Assembly (NCBI GenBank): GCA_029946045.1
Contig: JAQSDS010000109.1
Location: 1 to 5,886, forward strand
Direction of reading: 5' to 3'
Length of the DNA stretch: 5,886 bases
Source: Rhodoferax sp.
GTDB lineage: Bacteria > Pseudomonadota > Gammaproteobacteria > Burkholderiales > Burkholderiaceae_C
Part shown: positions 1-5,886 of the stretch, piece by piece
Layout of the letters: each line of letters opens with the position of its first letter
How positions within the stretch are numbered: the stretch's first letter is position 1
Notes under the pieces: model-generated
Told to the model about the DNA's origin: nothing
The model's database searches: none
The model's input: only the letters and a program-made list of their open reading frames with translations
Position numbers and translations under genes: made by a program

Positions 1-2
1 CT

Positions 3-491
3 GTCGGTGGCTGGTTATCGGACAAGTATGGCGCGCACAGCGTGACCTGGTGGGTGTTGTGGGTGTGCTGGATCTGCCTGTTCCTGCTGAGCTATCCACA
101 AACCGATTTCACCATCACGACCGTGAACGGGCCGCAAACCTTTCATATTGGCCTGAATGTGTACCTGTTCACTGGTTTGATGTTCATCCTGGGCATTGCC
201 ATGGCATTTGGCAAGGCCAGCGTCTTCAAATACATCAGCGACGACTATCCCGACAACATCGGCACCATCAGTGGCATTGTGGGCCTGGCGGGTGGCATGG
301 GCGGGTTCGTTCTGCCCATCATGTTCGGCGCCCTGCTGGACCTCACCGGCATCCGCTCCAGTTCCTTCATGCTGATGTACGGCGTGGTGTGGGTGTCCCT
401 GATCTGGATGTACCTGACCGAAGTGCGCGCCTCCGAGTACATGGCCCACAAAAGCCCGCCTGAGCTACAGGCACAAATCATTTCCAACTGA
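3..491 (+). CDS. narK1: NarK1-type nitrate/nitrite MFS transporter, C-terminal part (5' end outside window)
   Basis: This is the last 162 codons of a major facilitator superfamily protein of the nitrate/nitrite porter (NNP) family. The reading frame is open from the window edge and stops at TGA 489-491. The visible part begins with GGWLSDKYG (residues 2-10 of the fragment), which is the conserved cytoplasmic loop after the second substrate-binding arginine of NNP proteins; that arginine would lie just upstream. Four hydrophobic segments follow, at about fragment residues 13-32, 47-68, 84-107 and 118-138, fitting TM9-TM12. The third contains the second NNP glycine-rich signature, GIVGLAGGMGGFVLP, in intact form. 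The lack of the long NarK2-type features and its position before a NarK2-like gene suggest the NarK1 class, thought to be a nitrate/proton symporter in the inner membrane. The transport mode is inferred from the family. A GTG at 42 is internal and not a credible start, because homology continues upstream of it. The next gene begins 8 bases after the stop, so the two are surely co-transcribed. Confidence 0.9.
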   Translation, partial: VGGWLSDKYGAHSVTWWVLWVCWICLFLLSYPQTDFTITTVNGPQTFHIGLNVYLFTGLMFILGIAMAFGKASVFKYISDDYPDNIGTISGIVGLAGGMGGFVLPIMFGALLDLTGIRSSSFMLMYGVVWVSLIWMYLTEVRASEYMAHKSPPELQAQIISN

Positions 492-499
492 AAGACCCT

Positions 500-2128
500 A
501 TGAGCAATACACAAGCATCAGGCGCTGACATCGCCGACTGGCGCCCGGAAGACACCCAGTTCTGGGAGACCACCGGTAAAAAAATCGCTTACCGTAATTT
601 GTGGATCTCCGTTCCGGCGTTGCTCTGTGGCTTTGCCGTGTGGGGCATGTGGGGCATCATCACGGTGCAAATGCTCAACCTGGGCTTTCCATTTACCCAG
701 GCCGAATTGTTCACGCTGACCGCCATCGCCGGCATTTCGGGTGCCACCATGCGCATTCCGGCATCTTTCCTGATTCGGCTGGCTGGCGGGCGCAACACCA
801 TTTTCCTGACCACCGCCATGTTGCTGGCCCCTGCCCTTGGCACCGGGGTCGTGCTGCAGCACCCCGATTGGCCCCTGTGGACCTTTCAGCTGATGGCACT
901 CTGGTCAGGTGTGGGCGGTGGCAATTTTGCCAGTTCCATGTCCAATATCAGCACCTTTTTCCCCAAGCGGCTGCAGGGCACCGGTCTGGGCCTGAATGCC
1001 GGACTGGGTAACTTCGGCGTCACAACGATGCAGGTTGTGATTCCTTTGGTCATGACCATCGGCCTGTTCGGTGATTTTGGTGGTGGGTCGACCCAACTGG
1101 TCAAGGACAGTGGCTGGATCTTCGGCAAGATCGTCGCTGGAACGCCGACATGGATCCAGAACGCAGGTTTTGCCTGGGTGGTATCGCTGGTGCCTCTGTC
1201 CATCCTGTGCTGGTTCGGCATGAACAACCTGAAGACAGTGTCGCCCAACACCGGTTCTCCGTTGGTGGCATTCGCCAAGATCACCTACCTGTACACACTG
1301 GCTTTCGTGCCGGCGATCTTTATGCTCTACCTCTACCTGCCCAAGCCCACCGGCCTGGGCCTGCTGAGCATGTGGGTGGCGATCCCGCTGGACGTGATCC
1401 TGGCGCTGGGCATGATGAAGCTGGCCGCTTTCGGCGAGATGAAGGAAGGCGTGAAGAAGCAGTTCGCGATCTTCAGCAACAAGCACACCTGGTCACTCAC
1501 CGCGCTGTACATCGTCACCTTCGGTTCGTTCATCGGATTCTCGATGGCGCTGCCACTGGCCATCACGGTGATCTTTGGCTACCAGCACGTGCCCGACGCG
1601 GCCGGCGTGCTGCAGCATACGCTGAAGAACCCGAACGCCCCGTCGGCGCTGACTTACGCGTGGATGGGCCCCTTCATCGGTGCGGCGGTGCGCCCGCTGG
1701 GCGGCTGGATCTCCGACAAGCTGGGTGGCTCGATCGTCACCCAGGTGATCTCGGTGGTGATGGCCATCGCCTCGGTCTGGGTAGGCTACGTGATGATGCA
1801 GGCCTACGGCTCGGCCACACCCGAGCAGTACTTCCCGATGTTCCTGGGCCTGTTCATGGTGCTGTTCTTTGCCAGCGGCATCGGCAACGGCAGCACCTTC
1901 CGCACCATCGGCGTCATTTTTGACCGCACCCAGGCCGGCCCGGTGCTGGGCTGGACCTCAGCCATCGCCGCTTATGGCGCCTTCATCGCGCCGGTGGTCA
2001 TCGGTGCCCAGATCAAGGCCGGCACGCCACAGTACGCGATGTACGGTTTCGCGATCTTTTACGCGGTGTGCCTGGTGCTGAACTGGTGGTTTTATTTGCG
2101 CGCCGGGTCCGAGATCAAAAACCCCTGA
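500..2128 (+). CDS. narK2: NarK2-type nitrate/nitrite transporter with apparent extra membrane segments
   Basis: This is a complete 542-residue NNP-family transporter of the inner membrane, probably exchanging nitrate for nitrite. The N-terminus (DWRPED at 13-18, then RNLWISVP at 32-39) matches my recollection of E. coli NarK and fixes the ATG at 500; a weak GAAAG at 490-494 overlaps the previous stop. Arg85 (in GATMRIP) and Arg398 (in GAAVRPLGGWISDKLGG) align with E. coli Arg89 and Arg305, the anion-binding pair. NNP signature 1 is clear at about 139-173 (NFASSMSNISTFFPK, then GLGLNAGLGNFG). Signature 2 at 484-497 is degenerate (SAIAAYGAF). I count about 14 hydrophobic segments rather than 12; the extra two are at about 262-280 and 286-309, between the usual TM6 and TM7. 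The protein is about 80 residues longer than E. coli NarK (463). It lies between narK1 (8-base gap) and narG. Family assignment is firm; antiport is inferred. Confidence 0.93.
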   Translation: MSNTQASGADIADWRPEDTQFWETTGKKIAYRNLWISVPALLCGFAVWGMWGIITVQMLNLGFPFTQAELFTLTAIAGISGATMRIPASFLIRLAGGRNTIFLTTAMLLAPALGTGVVLQHPDWPLWTFQLMALWSGVGGGNFASSMSNISTFFPKRLQGTGLGLNAGLGNFGVTTMQVVIPLVMTIGLFGDFGGGSTQLVKDSGWIFGKIVAGTPTWIQNAGFAWVVSLVPLSILCWFGMNNLKTVSPNTGSPLVAFAKITYLYTLAFVPAIFMLYLYLPKPTGLGLLSMWVAIPLDVILALGMMKLAAFGEMKEGVKKQFAIFSNKHTWSLTALYIVTFGSFIGFSMALPLAITVIFGYQHVPDAAGVLQHTLKNPNAPSALTYAWMGPFIGAAVRPLGGWISDKLGGSIVTQVISVVMAIASVWVGYVMMQAYGSATPEQYFPMFLGLFMVLFFASGIGNGSTFRTIGVIFDRTQAGPVLGWTSAIAAYGAFIAPVVIGAQIKAGTPQYAMYGFAIFYAVCLVLNWWFYLRAGSEIKNP

Positions 2129-2133
2129 CCTGT

Positions 2134-2185
2134 TTGTCCTTCATTGCGAGGGCAACGCGGCAAGCCATACGCCTCGCAGTGACAA
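2134..2185. repeat. Imperfect palindrome between narK2 and narG, REP/MITE-like
   Basis: The arms CATTGCGAGG (2142-2151) and CCTCGCAGTG (2172-2181) are reverse complements except at one position, which is a G-U pair in RNA. They enclose a 20-base loop. The outer bases TTGT (2134-2137) and ACAA (2182-2185) extend the pairing if the four bases CCTT (2138-2141) bulge out. The core resembles the dispersed palindromic repeats beginning TCATTGCGAGG and containing GGCAA-CCAT that I recall from many proteobacterial genomes; this comparison is from memory. No T-run directly follows the stem, so it is not a standard Rho-independent terminator. In mRNA it could protect the narK1-narK2 3' end or mark a processing point. 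Confidence 0.6.
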
Positions 2186-2211
2186 CAAGAAGTTTTCAAA
2201 TCAATTTTTAC

Positions 2212-2217
2212 AGAGGT
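2212..2217 (+). promoter_or_regulatory. Ribosome binding site of narG
   Basis: AGAGGT lies five bases before the ATG at 2223 and is a good Shine-Dalgarno match. It sits at the end of an AT-rich leader (about 2186-2211) and supports the chosen narG start. It is clearly stronger than the GAAAG before narK2, so narG probably initiates independently instead of relying on translational coupling. Confidence 0.75.
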
Positions 2218-2222
2218 AAACC

Positions 2223-5200
2223 ATGAGCCACTTTCTTGATCGACTCACTTATTTCTCGCAACCCAAAGAAGCCTTCTCTGGTGAGCACGGCGTCACCACG
2301 GGTGAAGACCGCACCTGGGAAGACGCTTATCGCGACCGCTGGGCCCACGACAAGATCGTGCGCTCGACCCACGGCGTGAACTGCACGGGTTCGTGCTCGT
2401 GGAAGATTTACGTCAAGGGCGGCATCGTGACCTGGGAAACCCAGCAAACCGATTACCCGCGCACGCGTTGGGACATGCCCAACCACGAACCGCGTGGCTG
2501 CGCCCGCGGTGCCAGCTACAGCTGGTATCTGTACAGCGCCAACCGGGTCAAGTACCCGATGGTGCGTGGCGGGCTGCTCAAACTCTGGCGCGAAGCACGC
2601 CAGACCCAGGCCCCGGTCGAAGCATGGGCATCGATTGCCCTGAACGATGCCAAGCGCCAAAGCTACCAGACCCAGCGCGGCATGGGCGGCTTTGTGCGCT
2701 CCAGTTGGGACGAGGTCAACGAGATGGTGGCCGCGGCCAACGTCTTCACCATCAAGCAATATGGACCAGACCGCATCATCGGCTTCTCACCCATTCCCGC
2801 CATGTCGATGGTGTCGTATGCCGCAGGCAGCCGCTACCTTGGCTTGATTGGGGGCGTGCCGATCAGCTTTTACGACTGGTACTGCGACCTGCCACCGGCC
2901 AGTCCGCAGATCTGGGGCGAGCAAACCGACGTGCCTGAATCTGCCGACTGGTACAACTCGTCGTACATCATTGCCTGGGGCTCGAACATTCCACAAACCC
3001 GCACGCCCGACGCCCACTTCTTTACCGAAGTGCGTTACAAGGGCACCAAGACCGTGGCCGTCACACCGGATTACTCTGAAGTGGCCAAACTGTCCGACAT
3101 CTGGATGAAGCCAAAACAAGGCACGGATGCTGCCGTGGCCATGGCCATGGGCCATGTGATCCTGAAAGAGTTCTACTTCCCGGACAACGGCCAGCGCAGC
3201 GAATACTTTGACAACTATGTGCGTCGTTACACCGACATGCCCATGCTGGTCATGCTCAAGGAAAAGCTACTGCCCAGCGGGGACACCGTCATGGTGCCAG
3301 ACCGCTATGTTCGCGCCTCCGACTTCAATGGCAAGCTCGGCGCGGCCAACAATCCTGAGTGGAAAACCGTCGCGCTGGACATGAGCGGCAAAGTGGTGTT
3401 GCCCAACGGCGCGATTGGCTTCCGCTGGGGTGCCGATGGCCGCGCTGACGAAGGCCAATGGAACCTGGAAGCCAAGGAAGCGCGCCATGGCACCGAGGTC
3501 AAACTCAAGCTCACCGTGATGGAAGGTGATGAGGCCAGCTTGGAAACAGCCAAGGTCGGTTTCCCCTACTTTGGTGGCATCGTCAGCGAACATTTCCCCA
3601 ACAACGCCAGCGGCGATGCTGCCAACAATGTGCTGGTGCGTACCGTCCCGGTGCAACGCATCTCGCTGGGCAAGGAAGGCGACAAGCGCGAAGCCCTGGT
3701 GGCCACCGTGTTCGACCTGCAAGTGGCCAACTACGGCGTGGCGCGTGGATTGAGCGGAGAAATGGCCGCCAAGGACTTCAACGACGACACCCCTTACACC
3801 CCGGCCTGGCAAGAGCGCATCACCGGCACACCGCGCGAGCAACTCATTACCGTGGCGCGCCAGTTTGCCGAAAACGCCGACAAGACGCACGGCAAGTCGA
3901 TGGTGATTATTGGTGCGGCCATGAACCACTGGTTCCATGCCGACATGAACTACCGCGGCGTCATCAACATGCTGATGATGTGCGGCTGTATTGGCCAAAG
4001 TGGTGGCGGCTGGGCGCACTACGTGGGCCAGGAAAAACTGCGGCCGCAAACTGGCTGGACCGCGCTGGCCTTCGCGCTCGACTGGATTCGTCCGCCCCGG
4101 CAAATGAACGGTACCAGCTTCTTTTACGCGCACACCGACCAGTGGCGTTATGAAACCGTGGGCGTGGACGAAATTCTCTCGCCTTTGGCTGACAAGGCCA
4201 AATTTGGCGGCAGCATGATCGACTACAACGTCCGGGCAGAACGCATGGGCTGGCTGCCCAGCGCACCGCAGCTCAAGACGAACCCGCTCGAAGTGGTTCG
4301 TGCAGCGACTGCGGCCAACATGGAGCCTAAGGATTACCTGATCAAGGGCTTGAAGGACGGCAGCCAGACCATGAGCTGCGAAGACCCCGACCACCCCAAC
4401 AACTGGCCGCGCAACATGTTTGTCTGGCGCTCCAACATCCTGGGCTCCAGCGGCAAAGGGCACGAGTACTTTTTGAAACACCTGCTGGGCACCAAACACG
4501 GCGTACAGGGCAAAGACCTGGGCTTGGACGACGCACGTCCCAAGGAAGTGGTCTGGCACGACAAGGCGCCGGAAGGCAAGCTCGATCTGGTGGTCACGCT
4601 GGACTTCCGCATGAGCACCACTTGCCTCTACTCCGACATCGTGCTGCCCACCGCCACCTGGTACGAAAAGAACGACATGAACACCAGCGACATGCACCCG
4701 TTCATCCATCCCCTGAGCACGGCGGTGGACCCGGCCTGGCAGTCGCGCAGTGACTGGGAAATCTACAAAGGTTTTGCCAAGAAATTCAGCGAAATCTGCG
4801 TTGGCCATCTGGGTGTGGAGCGCGACATGGTGCTGACCCCCATCATGCACGACACCCCGGCCGAAATGGCACAACCCTTCGGCGTTCAGGAATGGAAGAA
4901 AGGCGAGATTGACCTGATTCCCGGCAAGACCGGCCCCAGTTTTGCGGTCGTTGAACGCGACTACCCCAATGTGTACAAGCGCTTCATCGCTGTTGGCCCG
5001 CTGATGAACAAGGTGGGCAATGGTGGCAAGGGCATCAGCTGGGACACCAAGATTGAAGTGACCCAGCTGGGTCAGCTCAATGGCCTGACCACCGATGCCG
5101 GCGTGACCTGCGGCATGCCCAAGATCGAGAGCGACATTGATGCCTGCGAAGTCATCCTGCAATTCGCACCCGAAACCAATGGCCATGTGGCGGTAAAAGC

Positions 5201-5886
5201 CTGGGAAGCCCTGGGTAAACAAACCGGGCTGGACCACACCCACCTGGCGATCCACCGCGAGGACGAAAAGATCCGGTTCCGCGACATTCAGGCGCAGCCA
5301 CGCAAGATCATCTCCAGCCCCACCTGGAGCGGCATCGAAAGTGAGACCGTGTCGTACAACGCCGGTTACACCAACGTGCACGAGATGATCCCATGGCGCA
5401 CCCTCACCGGCCGTCAGCAGTTCTACATGGATCACCCGTGGATGACGGCGTTTGGCGAAGGTTTCAGCAGCTACCGGCCACCGGTGGACCTGAAGACCAC
5501 CAACGCCATCCAGGACCGCAAGCCCAATGGCCACAAAGAGATTGCGCTGAACTTCATCACGCCACACCAGAAGTGGGGCATTCACAGCACTTACAGCGAC
5601 AACCTGCACATGCTCACCCTGAGCCGTGGCGGCCCGATCGTCTGGATCAGTGAAGATGACGCCAAAAGCGCAGGCATTGAGGACAACGACTGGATCGAGT
5701 TGTTCAACCTGAACGGTGCCTTGACTGCCCGCGCGGTGGTGAGCCAGCGTGTGCGCAATGGCATGTGTTTGATGTACCACGCACAGGAGAAGCTGGTCAA
5801 CCAGCCGGGCTCGGAGATCACGGGTGGCCGTGGCGGCATCCACAACTCGGTGACCCGCATCGTGCTCAAGCCCACGCACATGATTG
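2223..5886 (+). CDS. narG: Respiratory nitrate reductase alpha subunit NarG (3' end outside window)
   Basis: This is the catalytic subunit of the membrane-bound quinol:nitrate oxidoreductase NarGHI. It reduces nitrate to nitrite at a molybdenum bis-MGD cofactor on the cytoplasmic side. One frame stays open for 1221 codons to the window edge; compared with E. coli NarG (1247 residues) about 50 C-terminal residues are missing. The N-terminus (MSHFLDRLTYF) is the vestigial Tat-like leader of NarG, without the twin arginine. His50, Cys54, Cys58 and Cys93 are the expected ligands of the FS0 iron-sulfur cluster, and Asp222 in FYDWYCDLPPASPQ is the molybdenum ligand. Further conserved blocks are MNHWFHADMNYRG (568-580), CGCIGQSGGGWAHYVGQEKL (587-606), FVWRSNILGSSGKGHE (733-748), TCLYSDIVLPTATWYEK (from 800) and HQKWGIHSTYSDN (from 1115). 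About 22 net extra residues relative to E. coli, mostly around 370-510, look like ordinary surface-loop divergence. No frameshift or missing key residue was seen. narH, narJ and narI should follow. Confidence 0.98.
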   Translation, partial: MSHFLDRLTYFSQPKEAFSGEHGVTTGEDRTWEDAYRDRWAHDKIVRSTHGVNCTGSCSWKIYVKGGIVTWETQQTDYPRTRWDMPNHEPRGCARGASYSWYLYSANRVKYPMVRGGLLKLWREARQTQAPVEAWASIALNDAKRQSYQTQRGMGGFVRSSWDEVNEMVAAANVFTIKQYGPDRIIGFSPIPAMSMVSYAAGSRYLGLIGGVPISFYDWYCDLPPASPQIWGEQTDVPESADWYNSSYIIAWGSNIPQTRTPDAHFFTEVRYKGTKTVAVTPDYSEVAKLSDIWMKPKQGTDAAVAMAMGHVILKEFYFPDNGQRSEYFDNYVRRYTDMPMLVMLKEKLLPSGDTVMVPDRYVRASDFNGKLGAANNPEWKTVALDMSGKVVLPNGAIGFRWGADGRADEGQWNLEAKEARHGTEVKLKLTVMEGDEASLETAKVGFPYFGGIVSEHFPNNASGDAANNVLVRTVPVQRISLGKEGDKREALVATVFDLQVANYGVARGLSGEMAAKDFNDDTPYTPAWQERITGTPREQLITVARQFAENADKTHGKSMVIIGAAMNHWFHADMNYRGVINMLMMCGCIGQSGGGWAHYVGQEKLRPQTGWTALAFALDWIRPPRQMNGTSFFYAHTDQWRYETVGVDEILSPLADKAKFGGSMIDYNVRAERMGWLPSAPQLKTNPLEVVRAATAANMEPKDYLIKGLKDGSQTMSCEDPDHPNNWPRNMFVWRSNILGSSGKGHEYFLKHLLGTKHGVQGKDLGLDDARPKEVVWHDKAPEGKLDLVVTLDFRMSTTCLYSDIVLPTATWYEKNDMNTSDMHPFIHPLSTAVDPAWQSRSDWEIYKGFAKKFSEICVGHLGVERDMVLTPIMHDTPAEMAQPFGVQEWKKGEIDLIPGKTGPSFAVVERDYPNVYKRFIAVGPLMNKVGNGGKGISWDTKIEVTQLGQLNGLTTDAGVTCGMPKIESDIDACEVILQFAPETNGHVAVKAWEALGKQTGLDHTHLAIHREDEKIRFRDIQAQPRKIISSPTWSGIESETVSYNAGYTNVHEMIPWRTLTGRQQFYMDHPWMTAFGEGFSSYRPPVDLKTTNAIQDRKPNGHKEIALNFITPHQKWGIHSTYSDNLHMLTLSRGGPIVWISEDDAKSAGIEDNDWIELFNLNGALTARAVVSQRVRNGMCLMYHAQEKLVNQPGSEITGGRGGIHNSVTRIVLKPTHMI

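Noticed and set aside
500..2128. Change of base composition within narK2, suggesting a mosaic gene
   Set aside because: Hand-counted 60-base lines vary between about 50% and 72% GC in both halves of the gene, with no clear break point.
2142..2196. Rho-independent terminator after narK2
   Set aside because: The stem is good, but the first short T-run (TTTT at 2193-2196) starts more than ten bases past the stem, and the operon continues into narG.
2191..2204. Possible FNR/ANR box before narG, suggested by ATCAA at 2200-2204
   Set aside because: The matching left half-site should read about TTGAT at 2191-2195, but the sequence there is AGTTT. Only one half-site is present and there is no convincing promoter beside it. 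A second TTGAT at about 2236 is inside the coding sequence.
2208..3155. Further minus-strand open frames opposite the narG 5' end (2208-2759 and 2787-3155)
   Set aside because: They are in the same antisense register as the 870-codon frame and have the same explanation. They overlap the FS0 and molybdenum-ligand regions of NarG, which are certain.
3135..3156. Palindromic run of GGCCATGG-like units
   Set aside because: It encodes the conserved NarG residues AVAMAMGHV, so the repeat of Ala and Met codons explains it.
3267..5879. An 870-codon open frame on the minus strand, antisense to narG
   Set aside because: It is in codon-on-codon register with narG, where a stop appears only opposite sense codons TTA, CTA or TCA. 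These are rare in this GC-rich gene, and the frame ends exactly opposite the CTA codon at 3267. The translated product shows no recognisable domain, while the sense strand encodes highly conserved NarG throughout.

Overview
The window looks like part of a respiratory nitrate reductase operon from a GC-rich proteobacterium. Codon choice (TTA, CTA and TCA almost absent), a base composition of roughly 50-70% GC in hand-counted lines, and the narK1-narK2-narG gene order suggest a betaproteobacterium, perhaps the Burkholderiales/Comamonadaceae type (Rhodoferax, Polaromonas, Acidovorax and relatives). The lineage is an inference; no taxonomic marker is present.

Layout, all on the + strand: (1) 3-491 is the 3' end of a NarK1-type nitrate/nitrite porter whose start lies upstream of the window. 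(2) 500-2128, after an 8-base gap, is a complete NarK2-type nitrate/nitrite transporter of 542 residues. It is unusually long and appears to carry two extra membrane segments. (3) 2129-2222 is a 94-base spacer holding an imperfect palindrome (about 2134-2185), followed by an AT-rich leader and a good ribosome binding site. (4) 2223 to the window end is narG, the molybdenum catalytic subunit of the membrane-bound nitrate reductase. It has 1221 codons in the window and lacks only about 50 C-terminal residues. The next genes, outside the window, are expected to be narH, narJ and narI.

How the genes work together: NarG reduces nitrate in the cytoplasm, so nitrate must be imported and nitrite exported. 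By analogy with characterised NarK1/NarK2 pairs, the first transporter would bring nitrate in with protons and the second would exchange nitrate for nitrite. NarG, with NarH and NarI, takes electrons from quinol for anaerobic respiration or denitrification.

This is a recognisable system rather than a new one. The points worth a second look are the apparent 14-segment NarK2, its eroded second glycine-rich signature, and the dispersed-repeat-like hairpin between narK2 and narG. I saw no tRNA, rRNA, CRISPR array, insertion sequence or convincing FNR box. There is no gene-free stretch over 300 bases.
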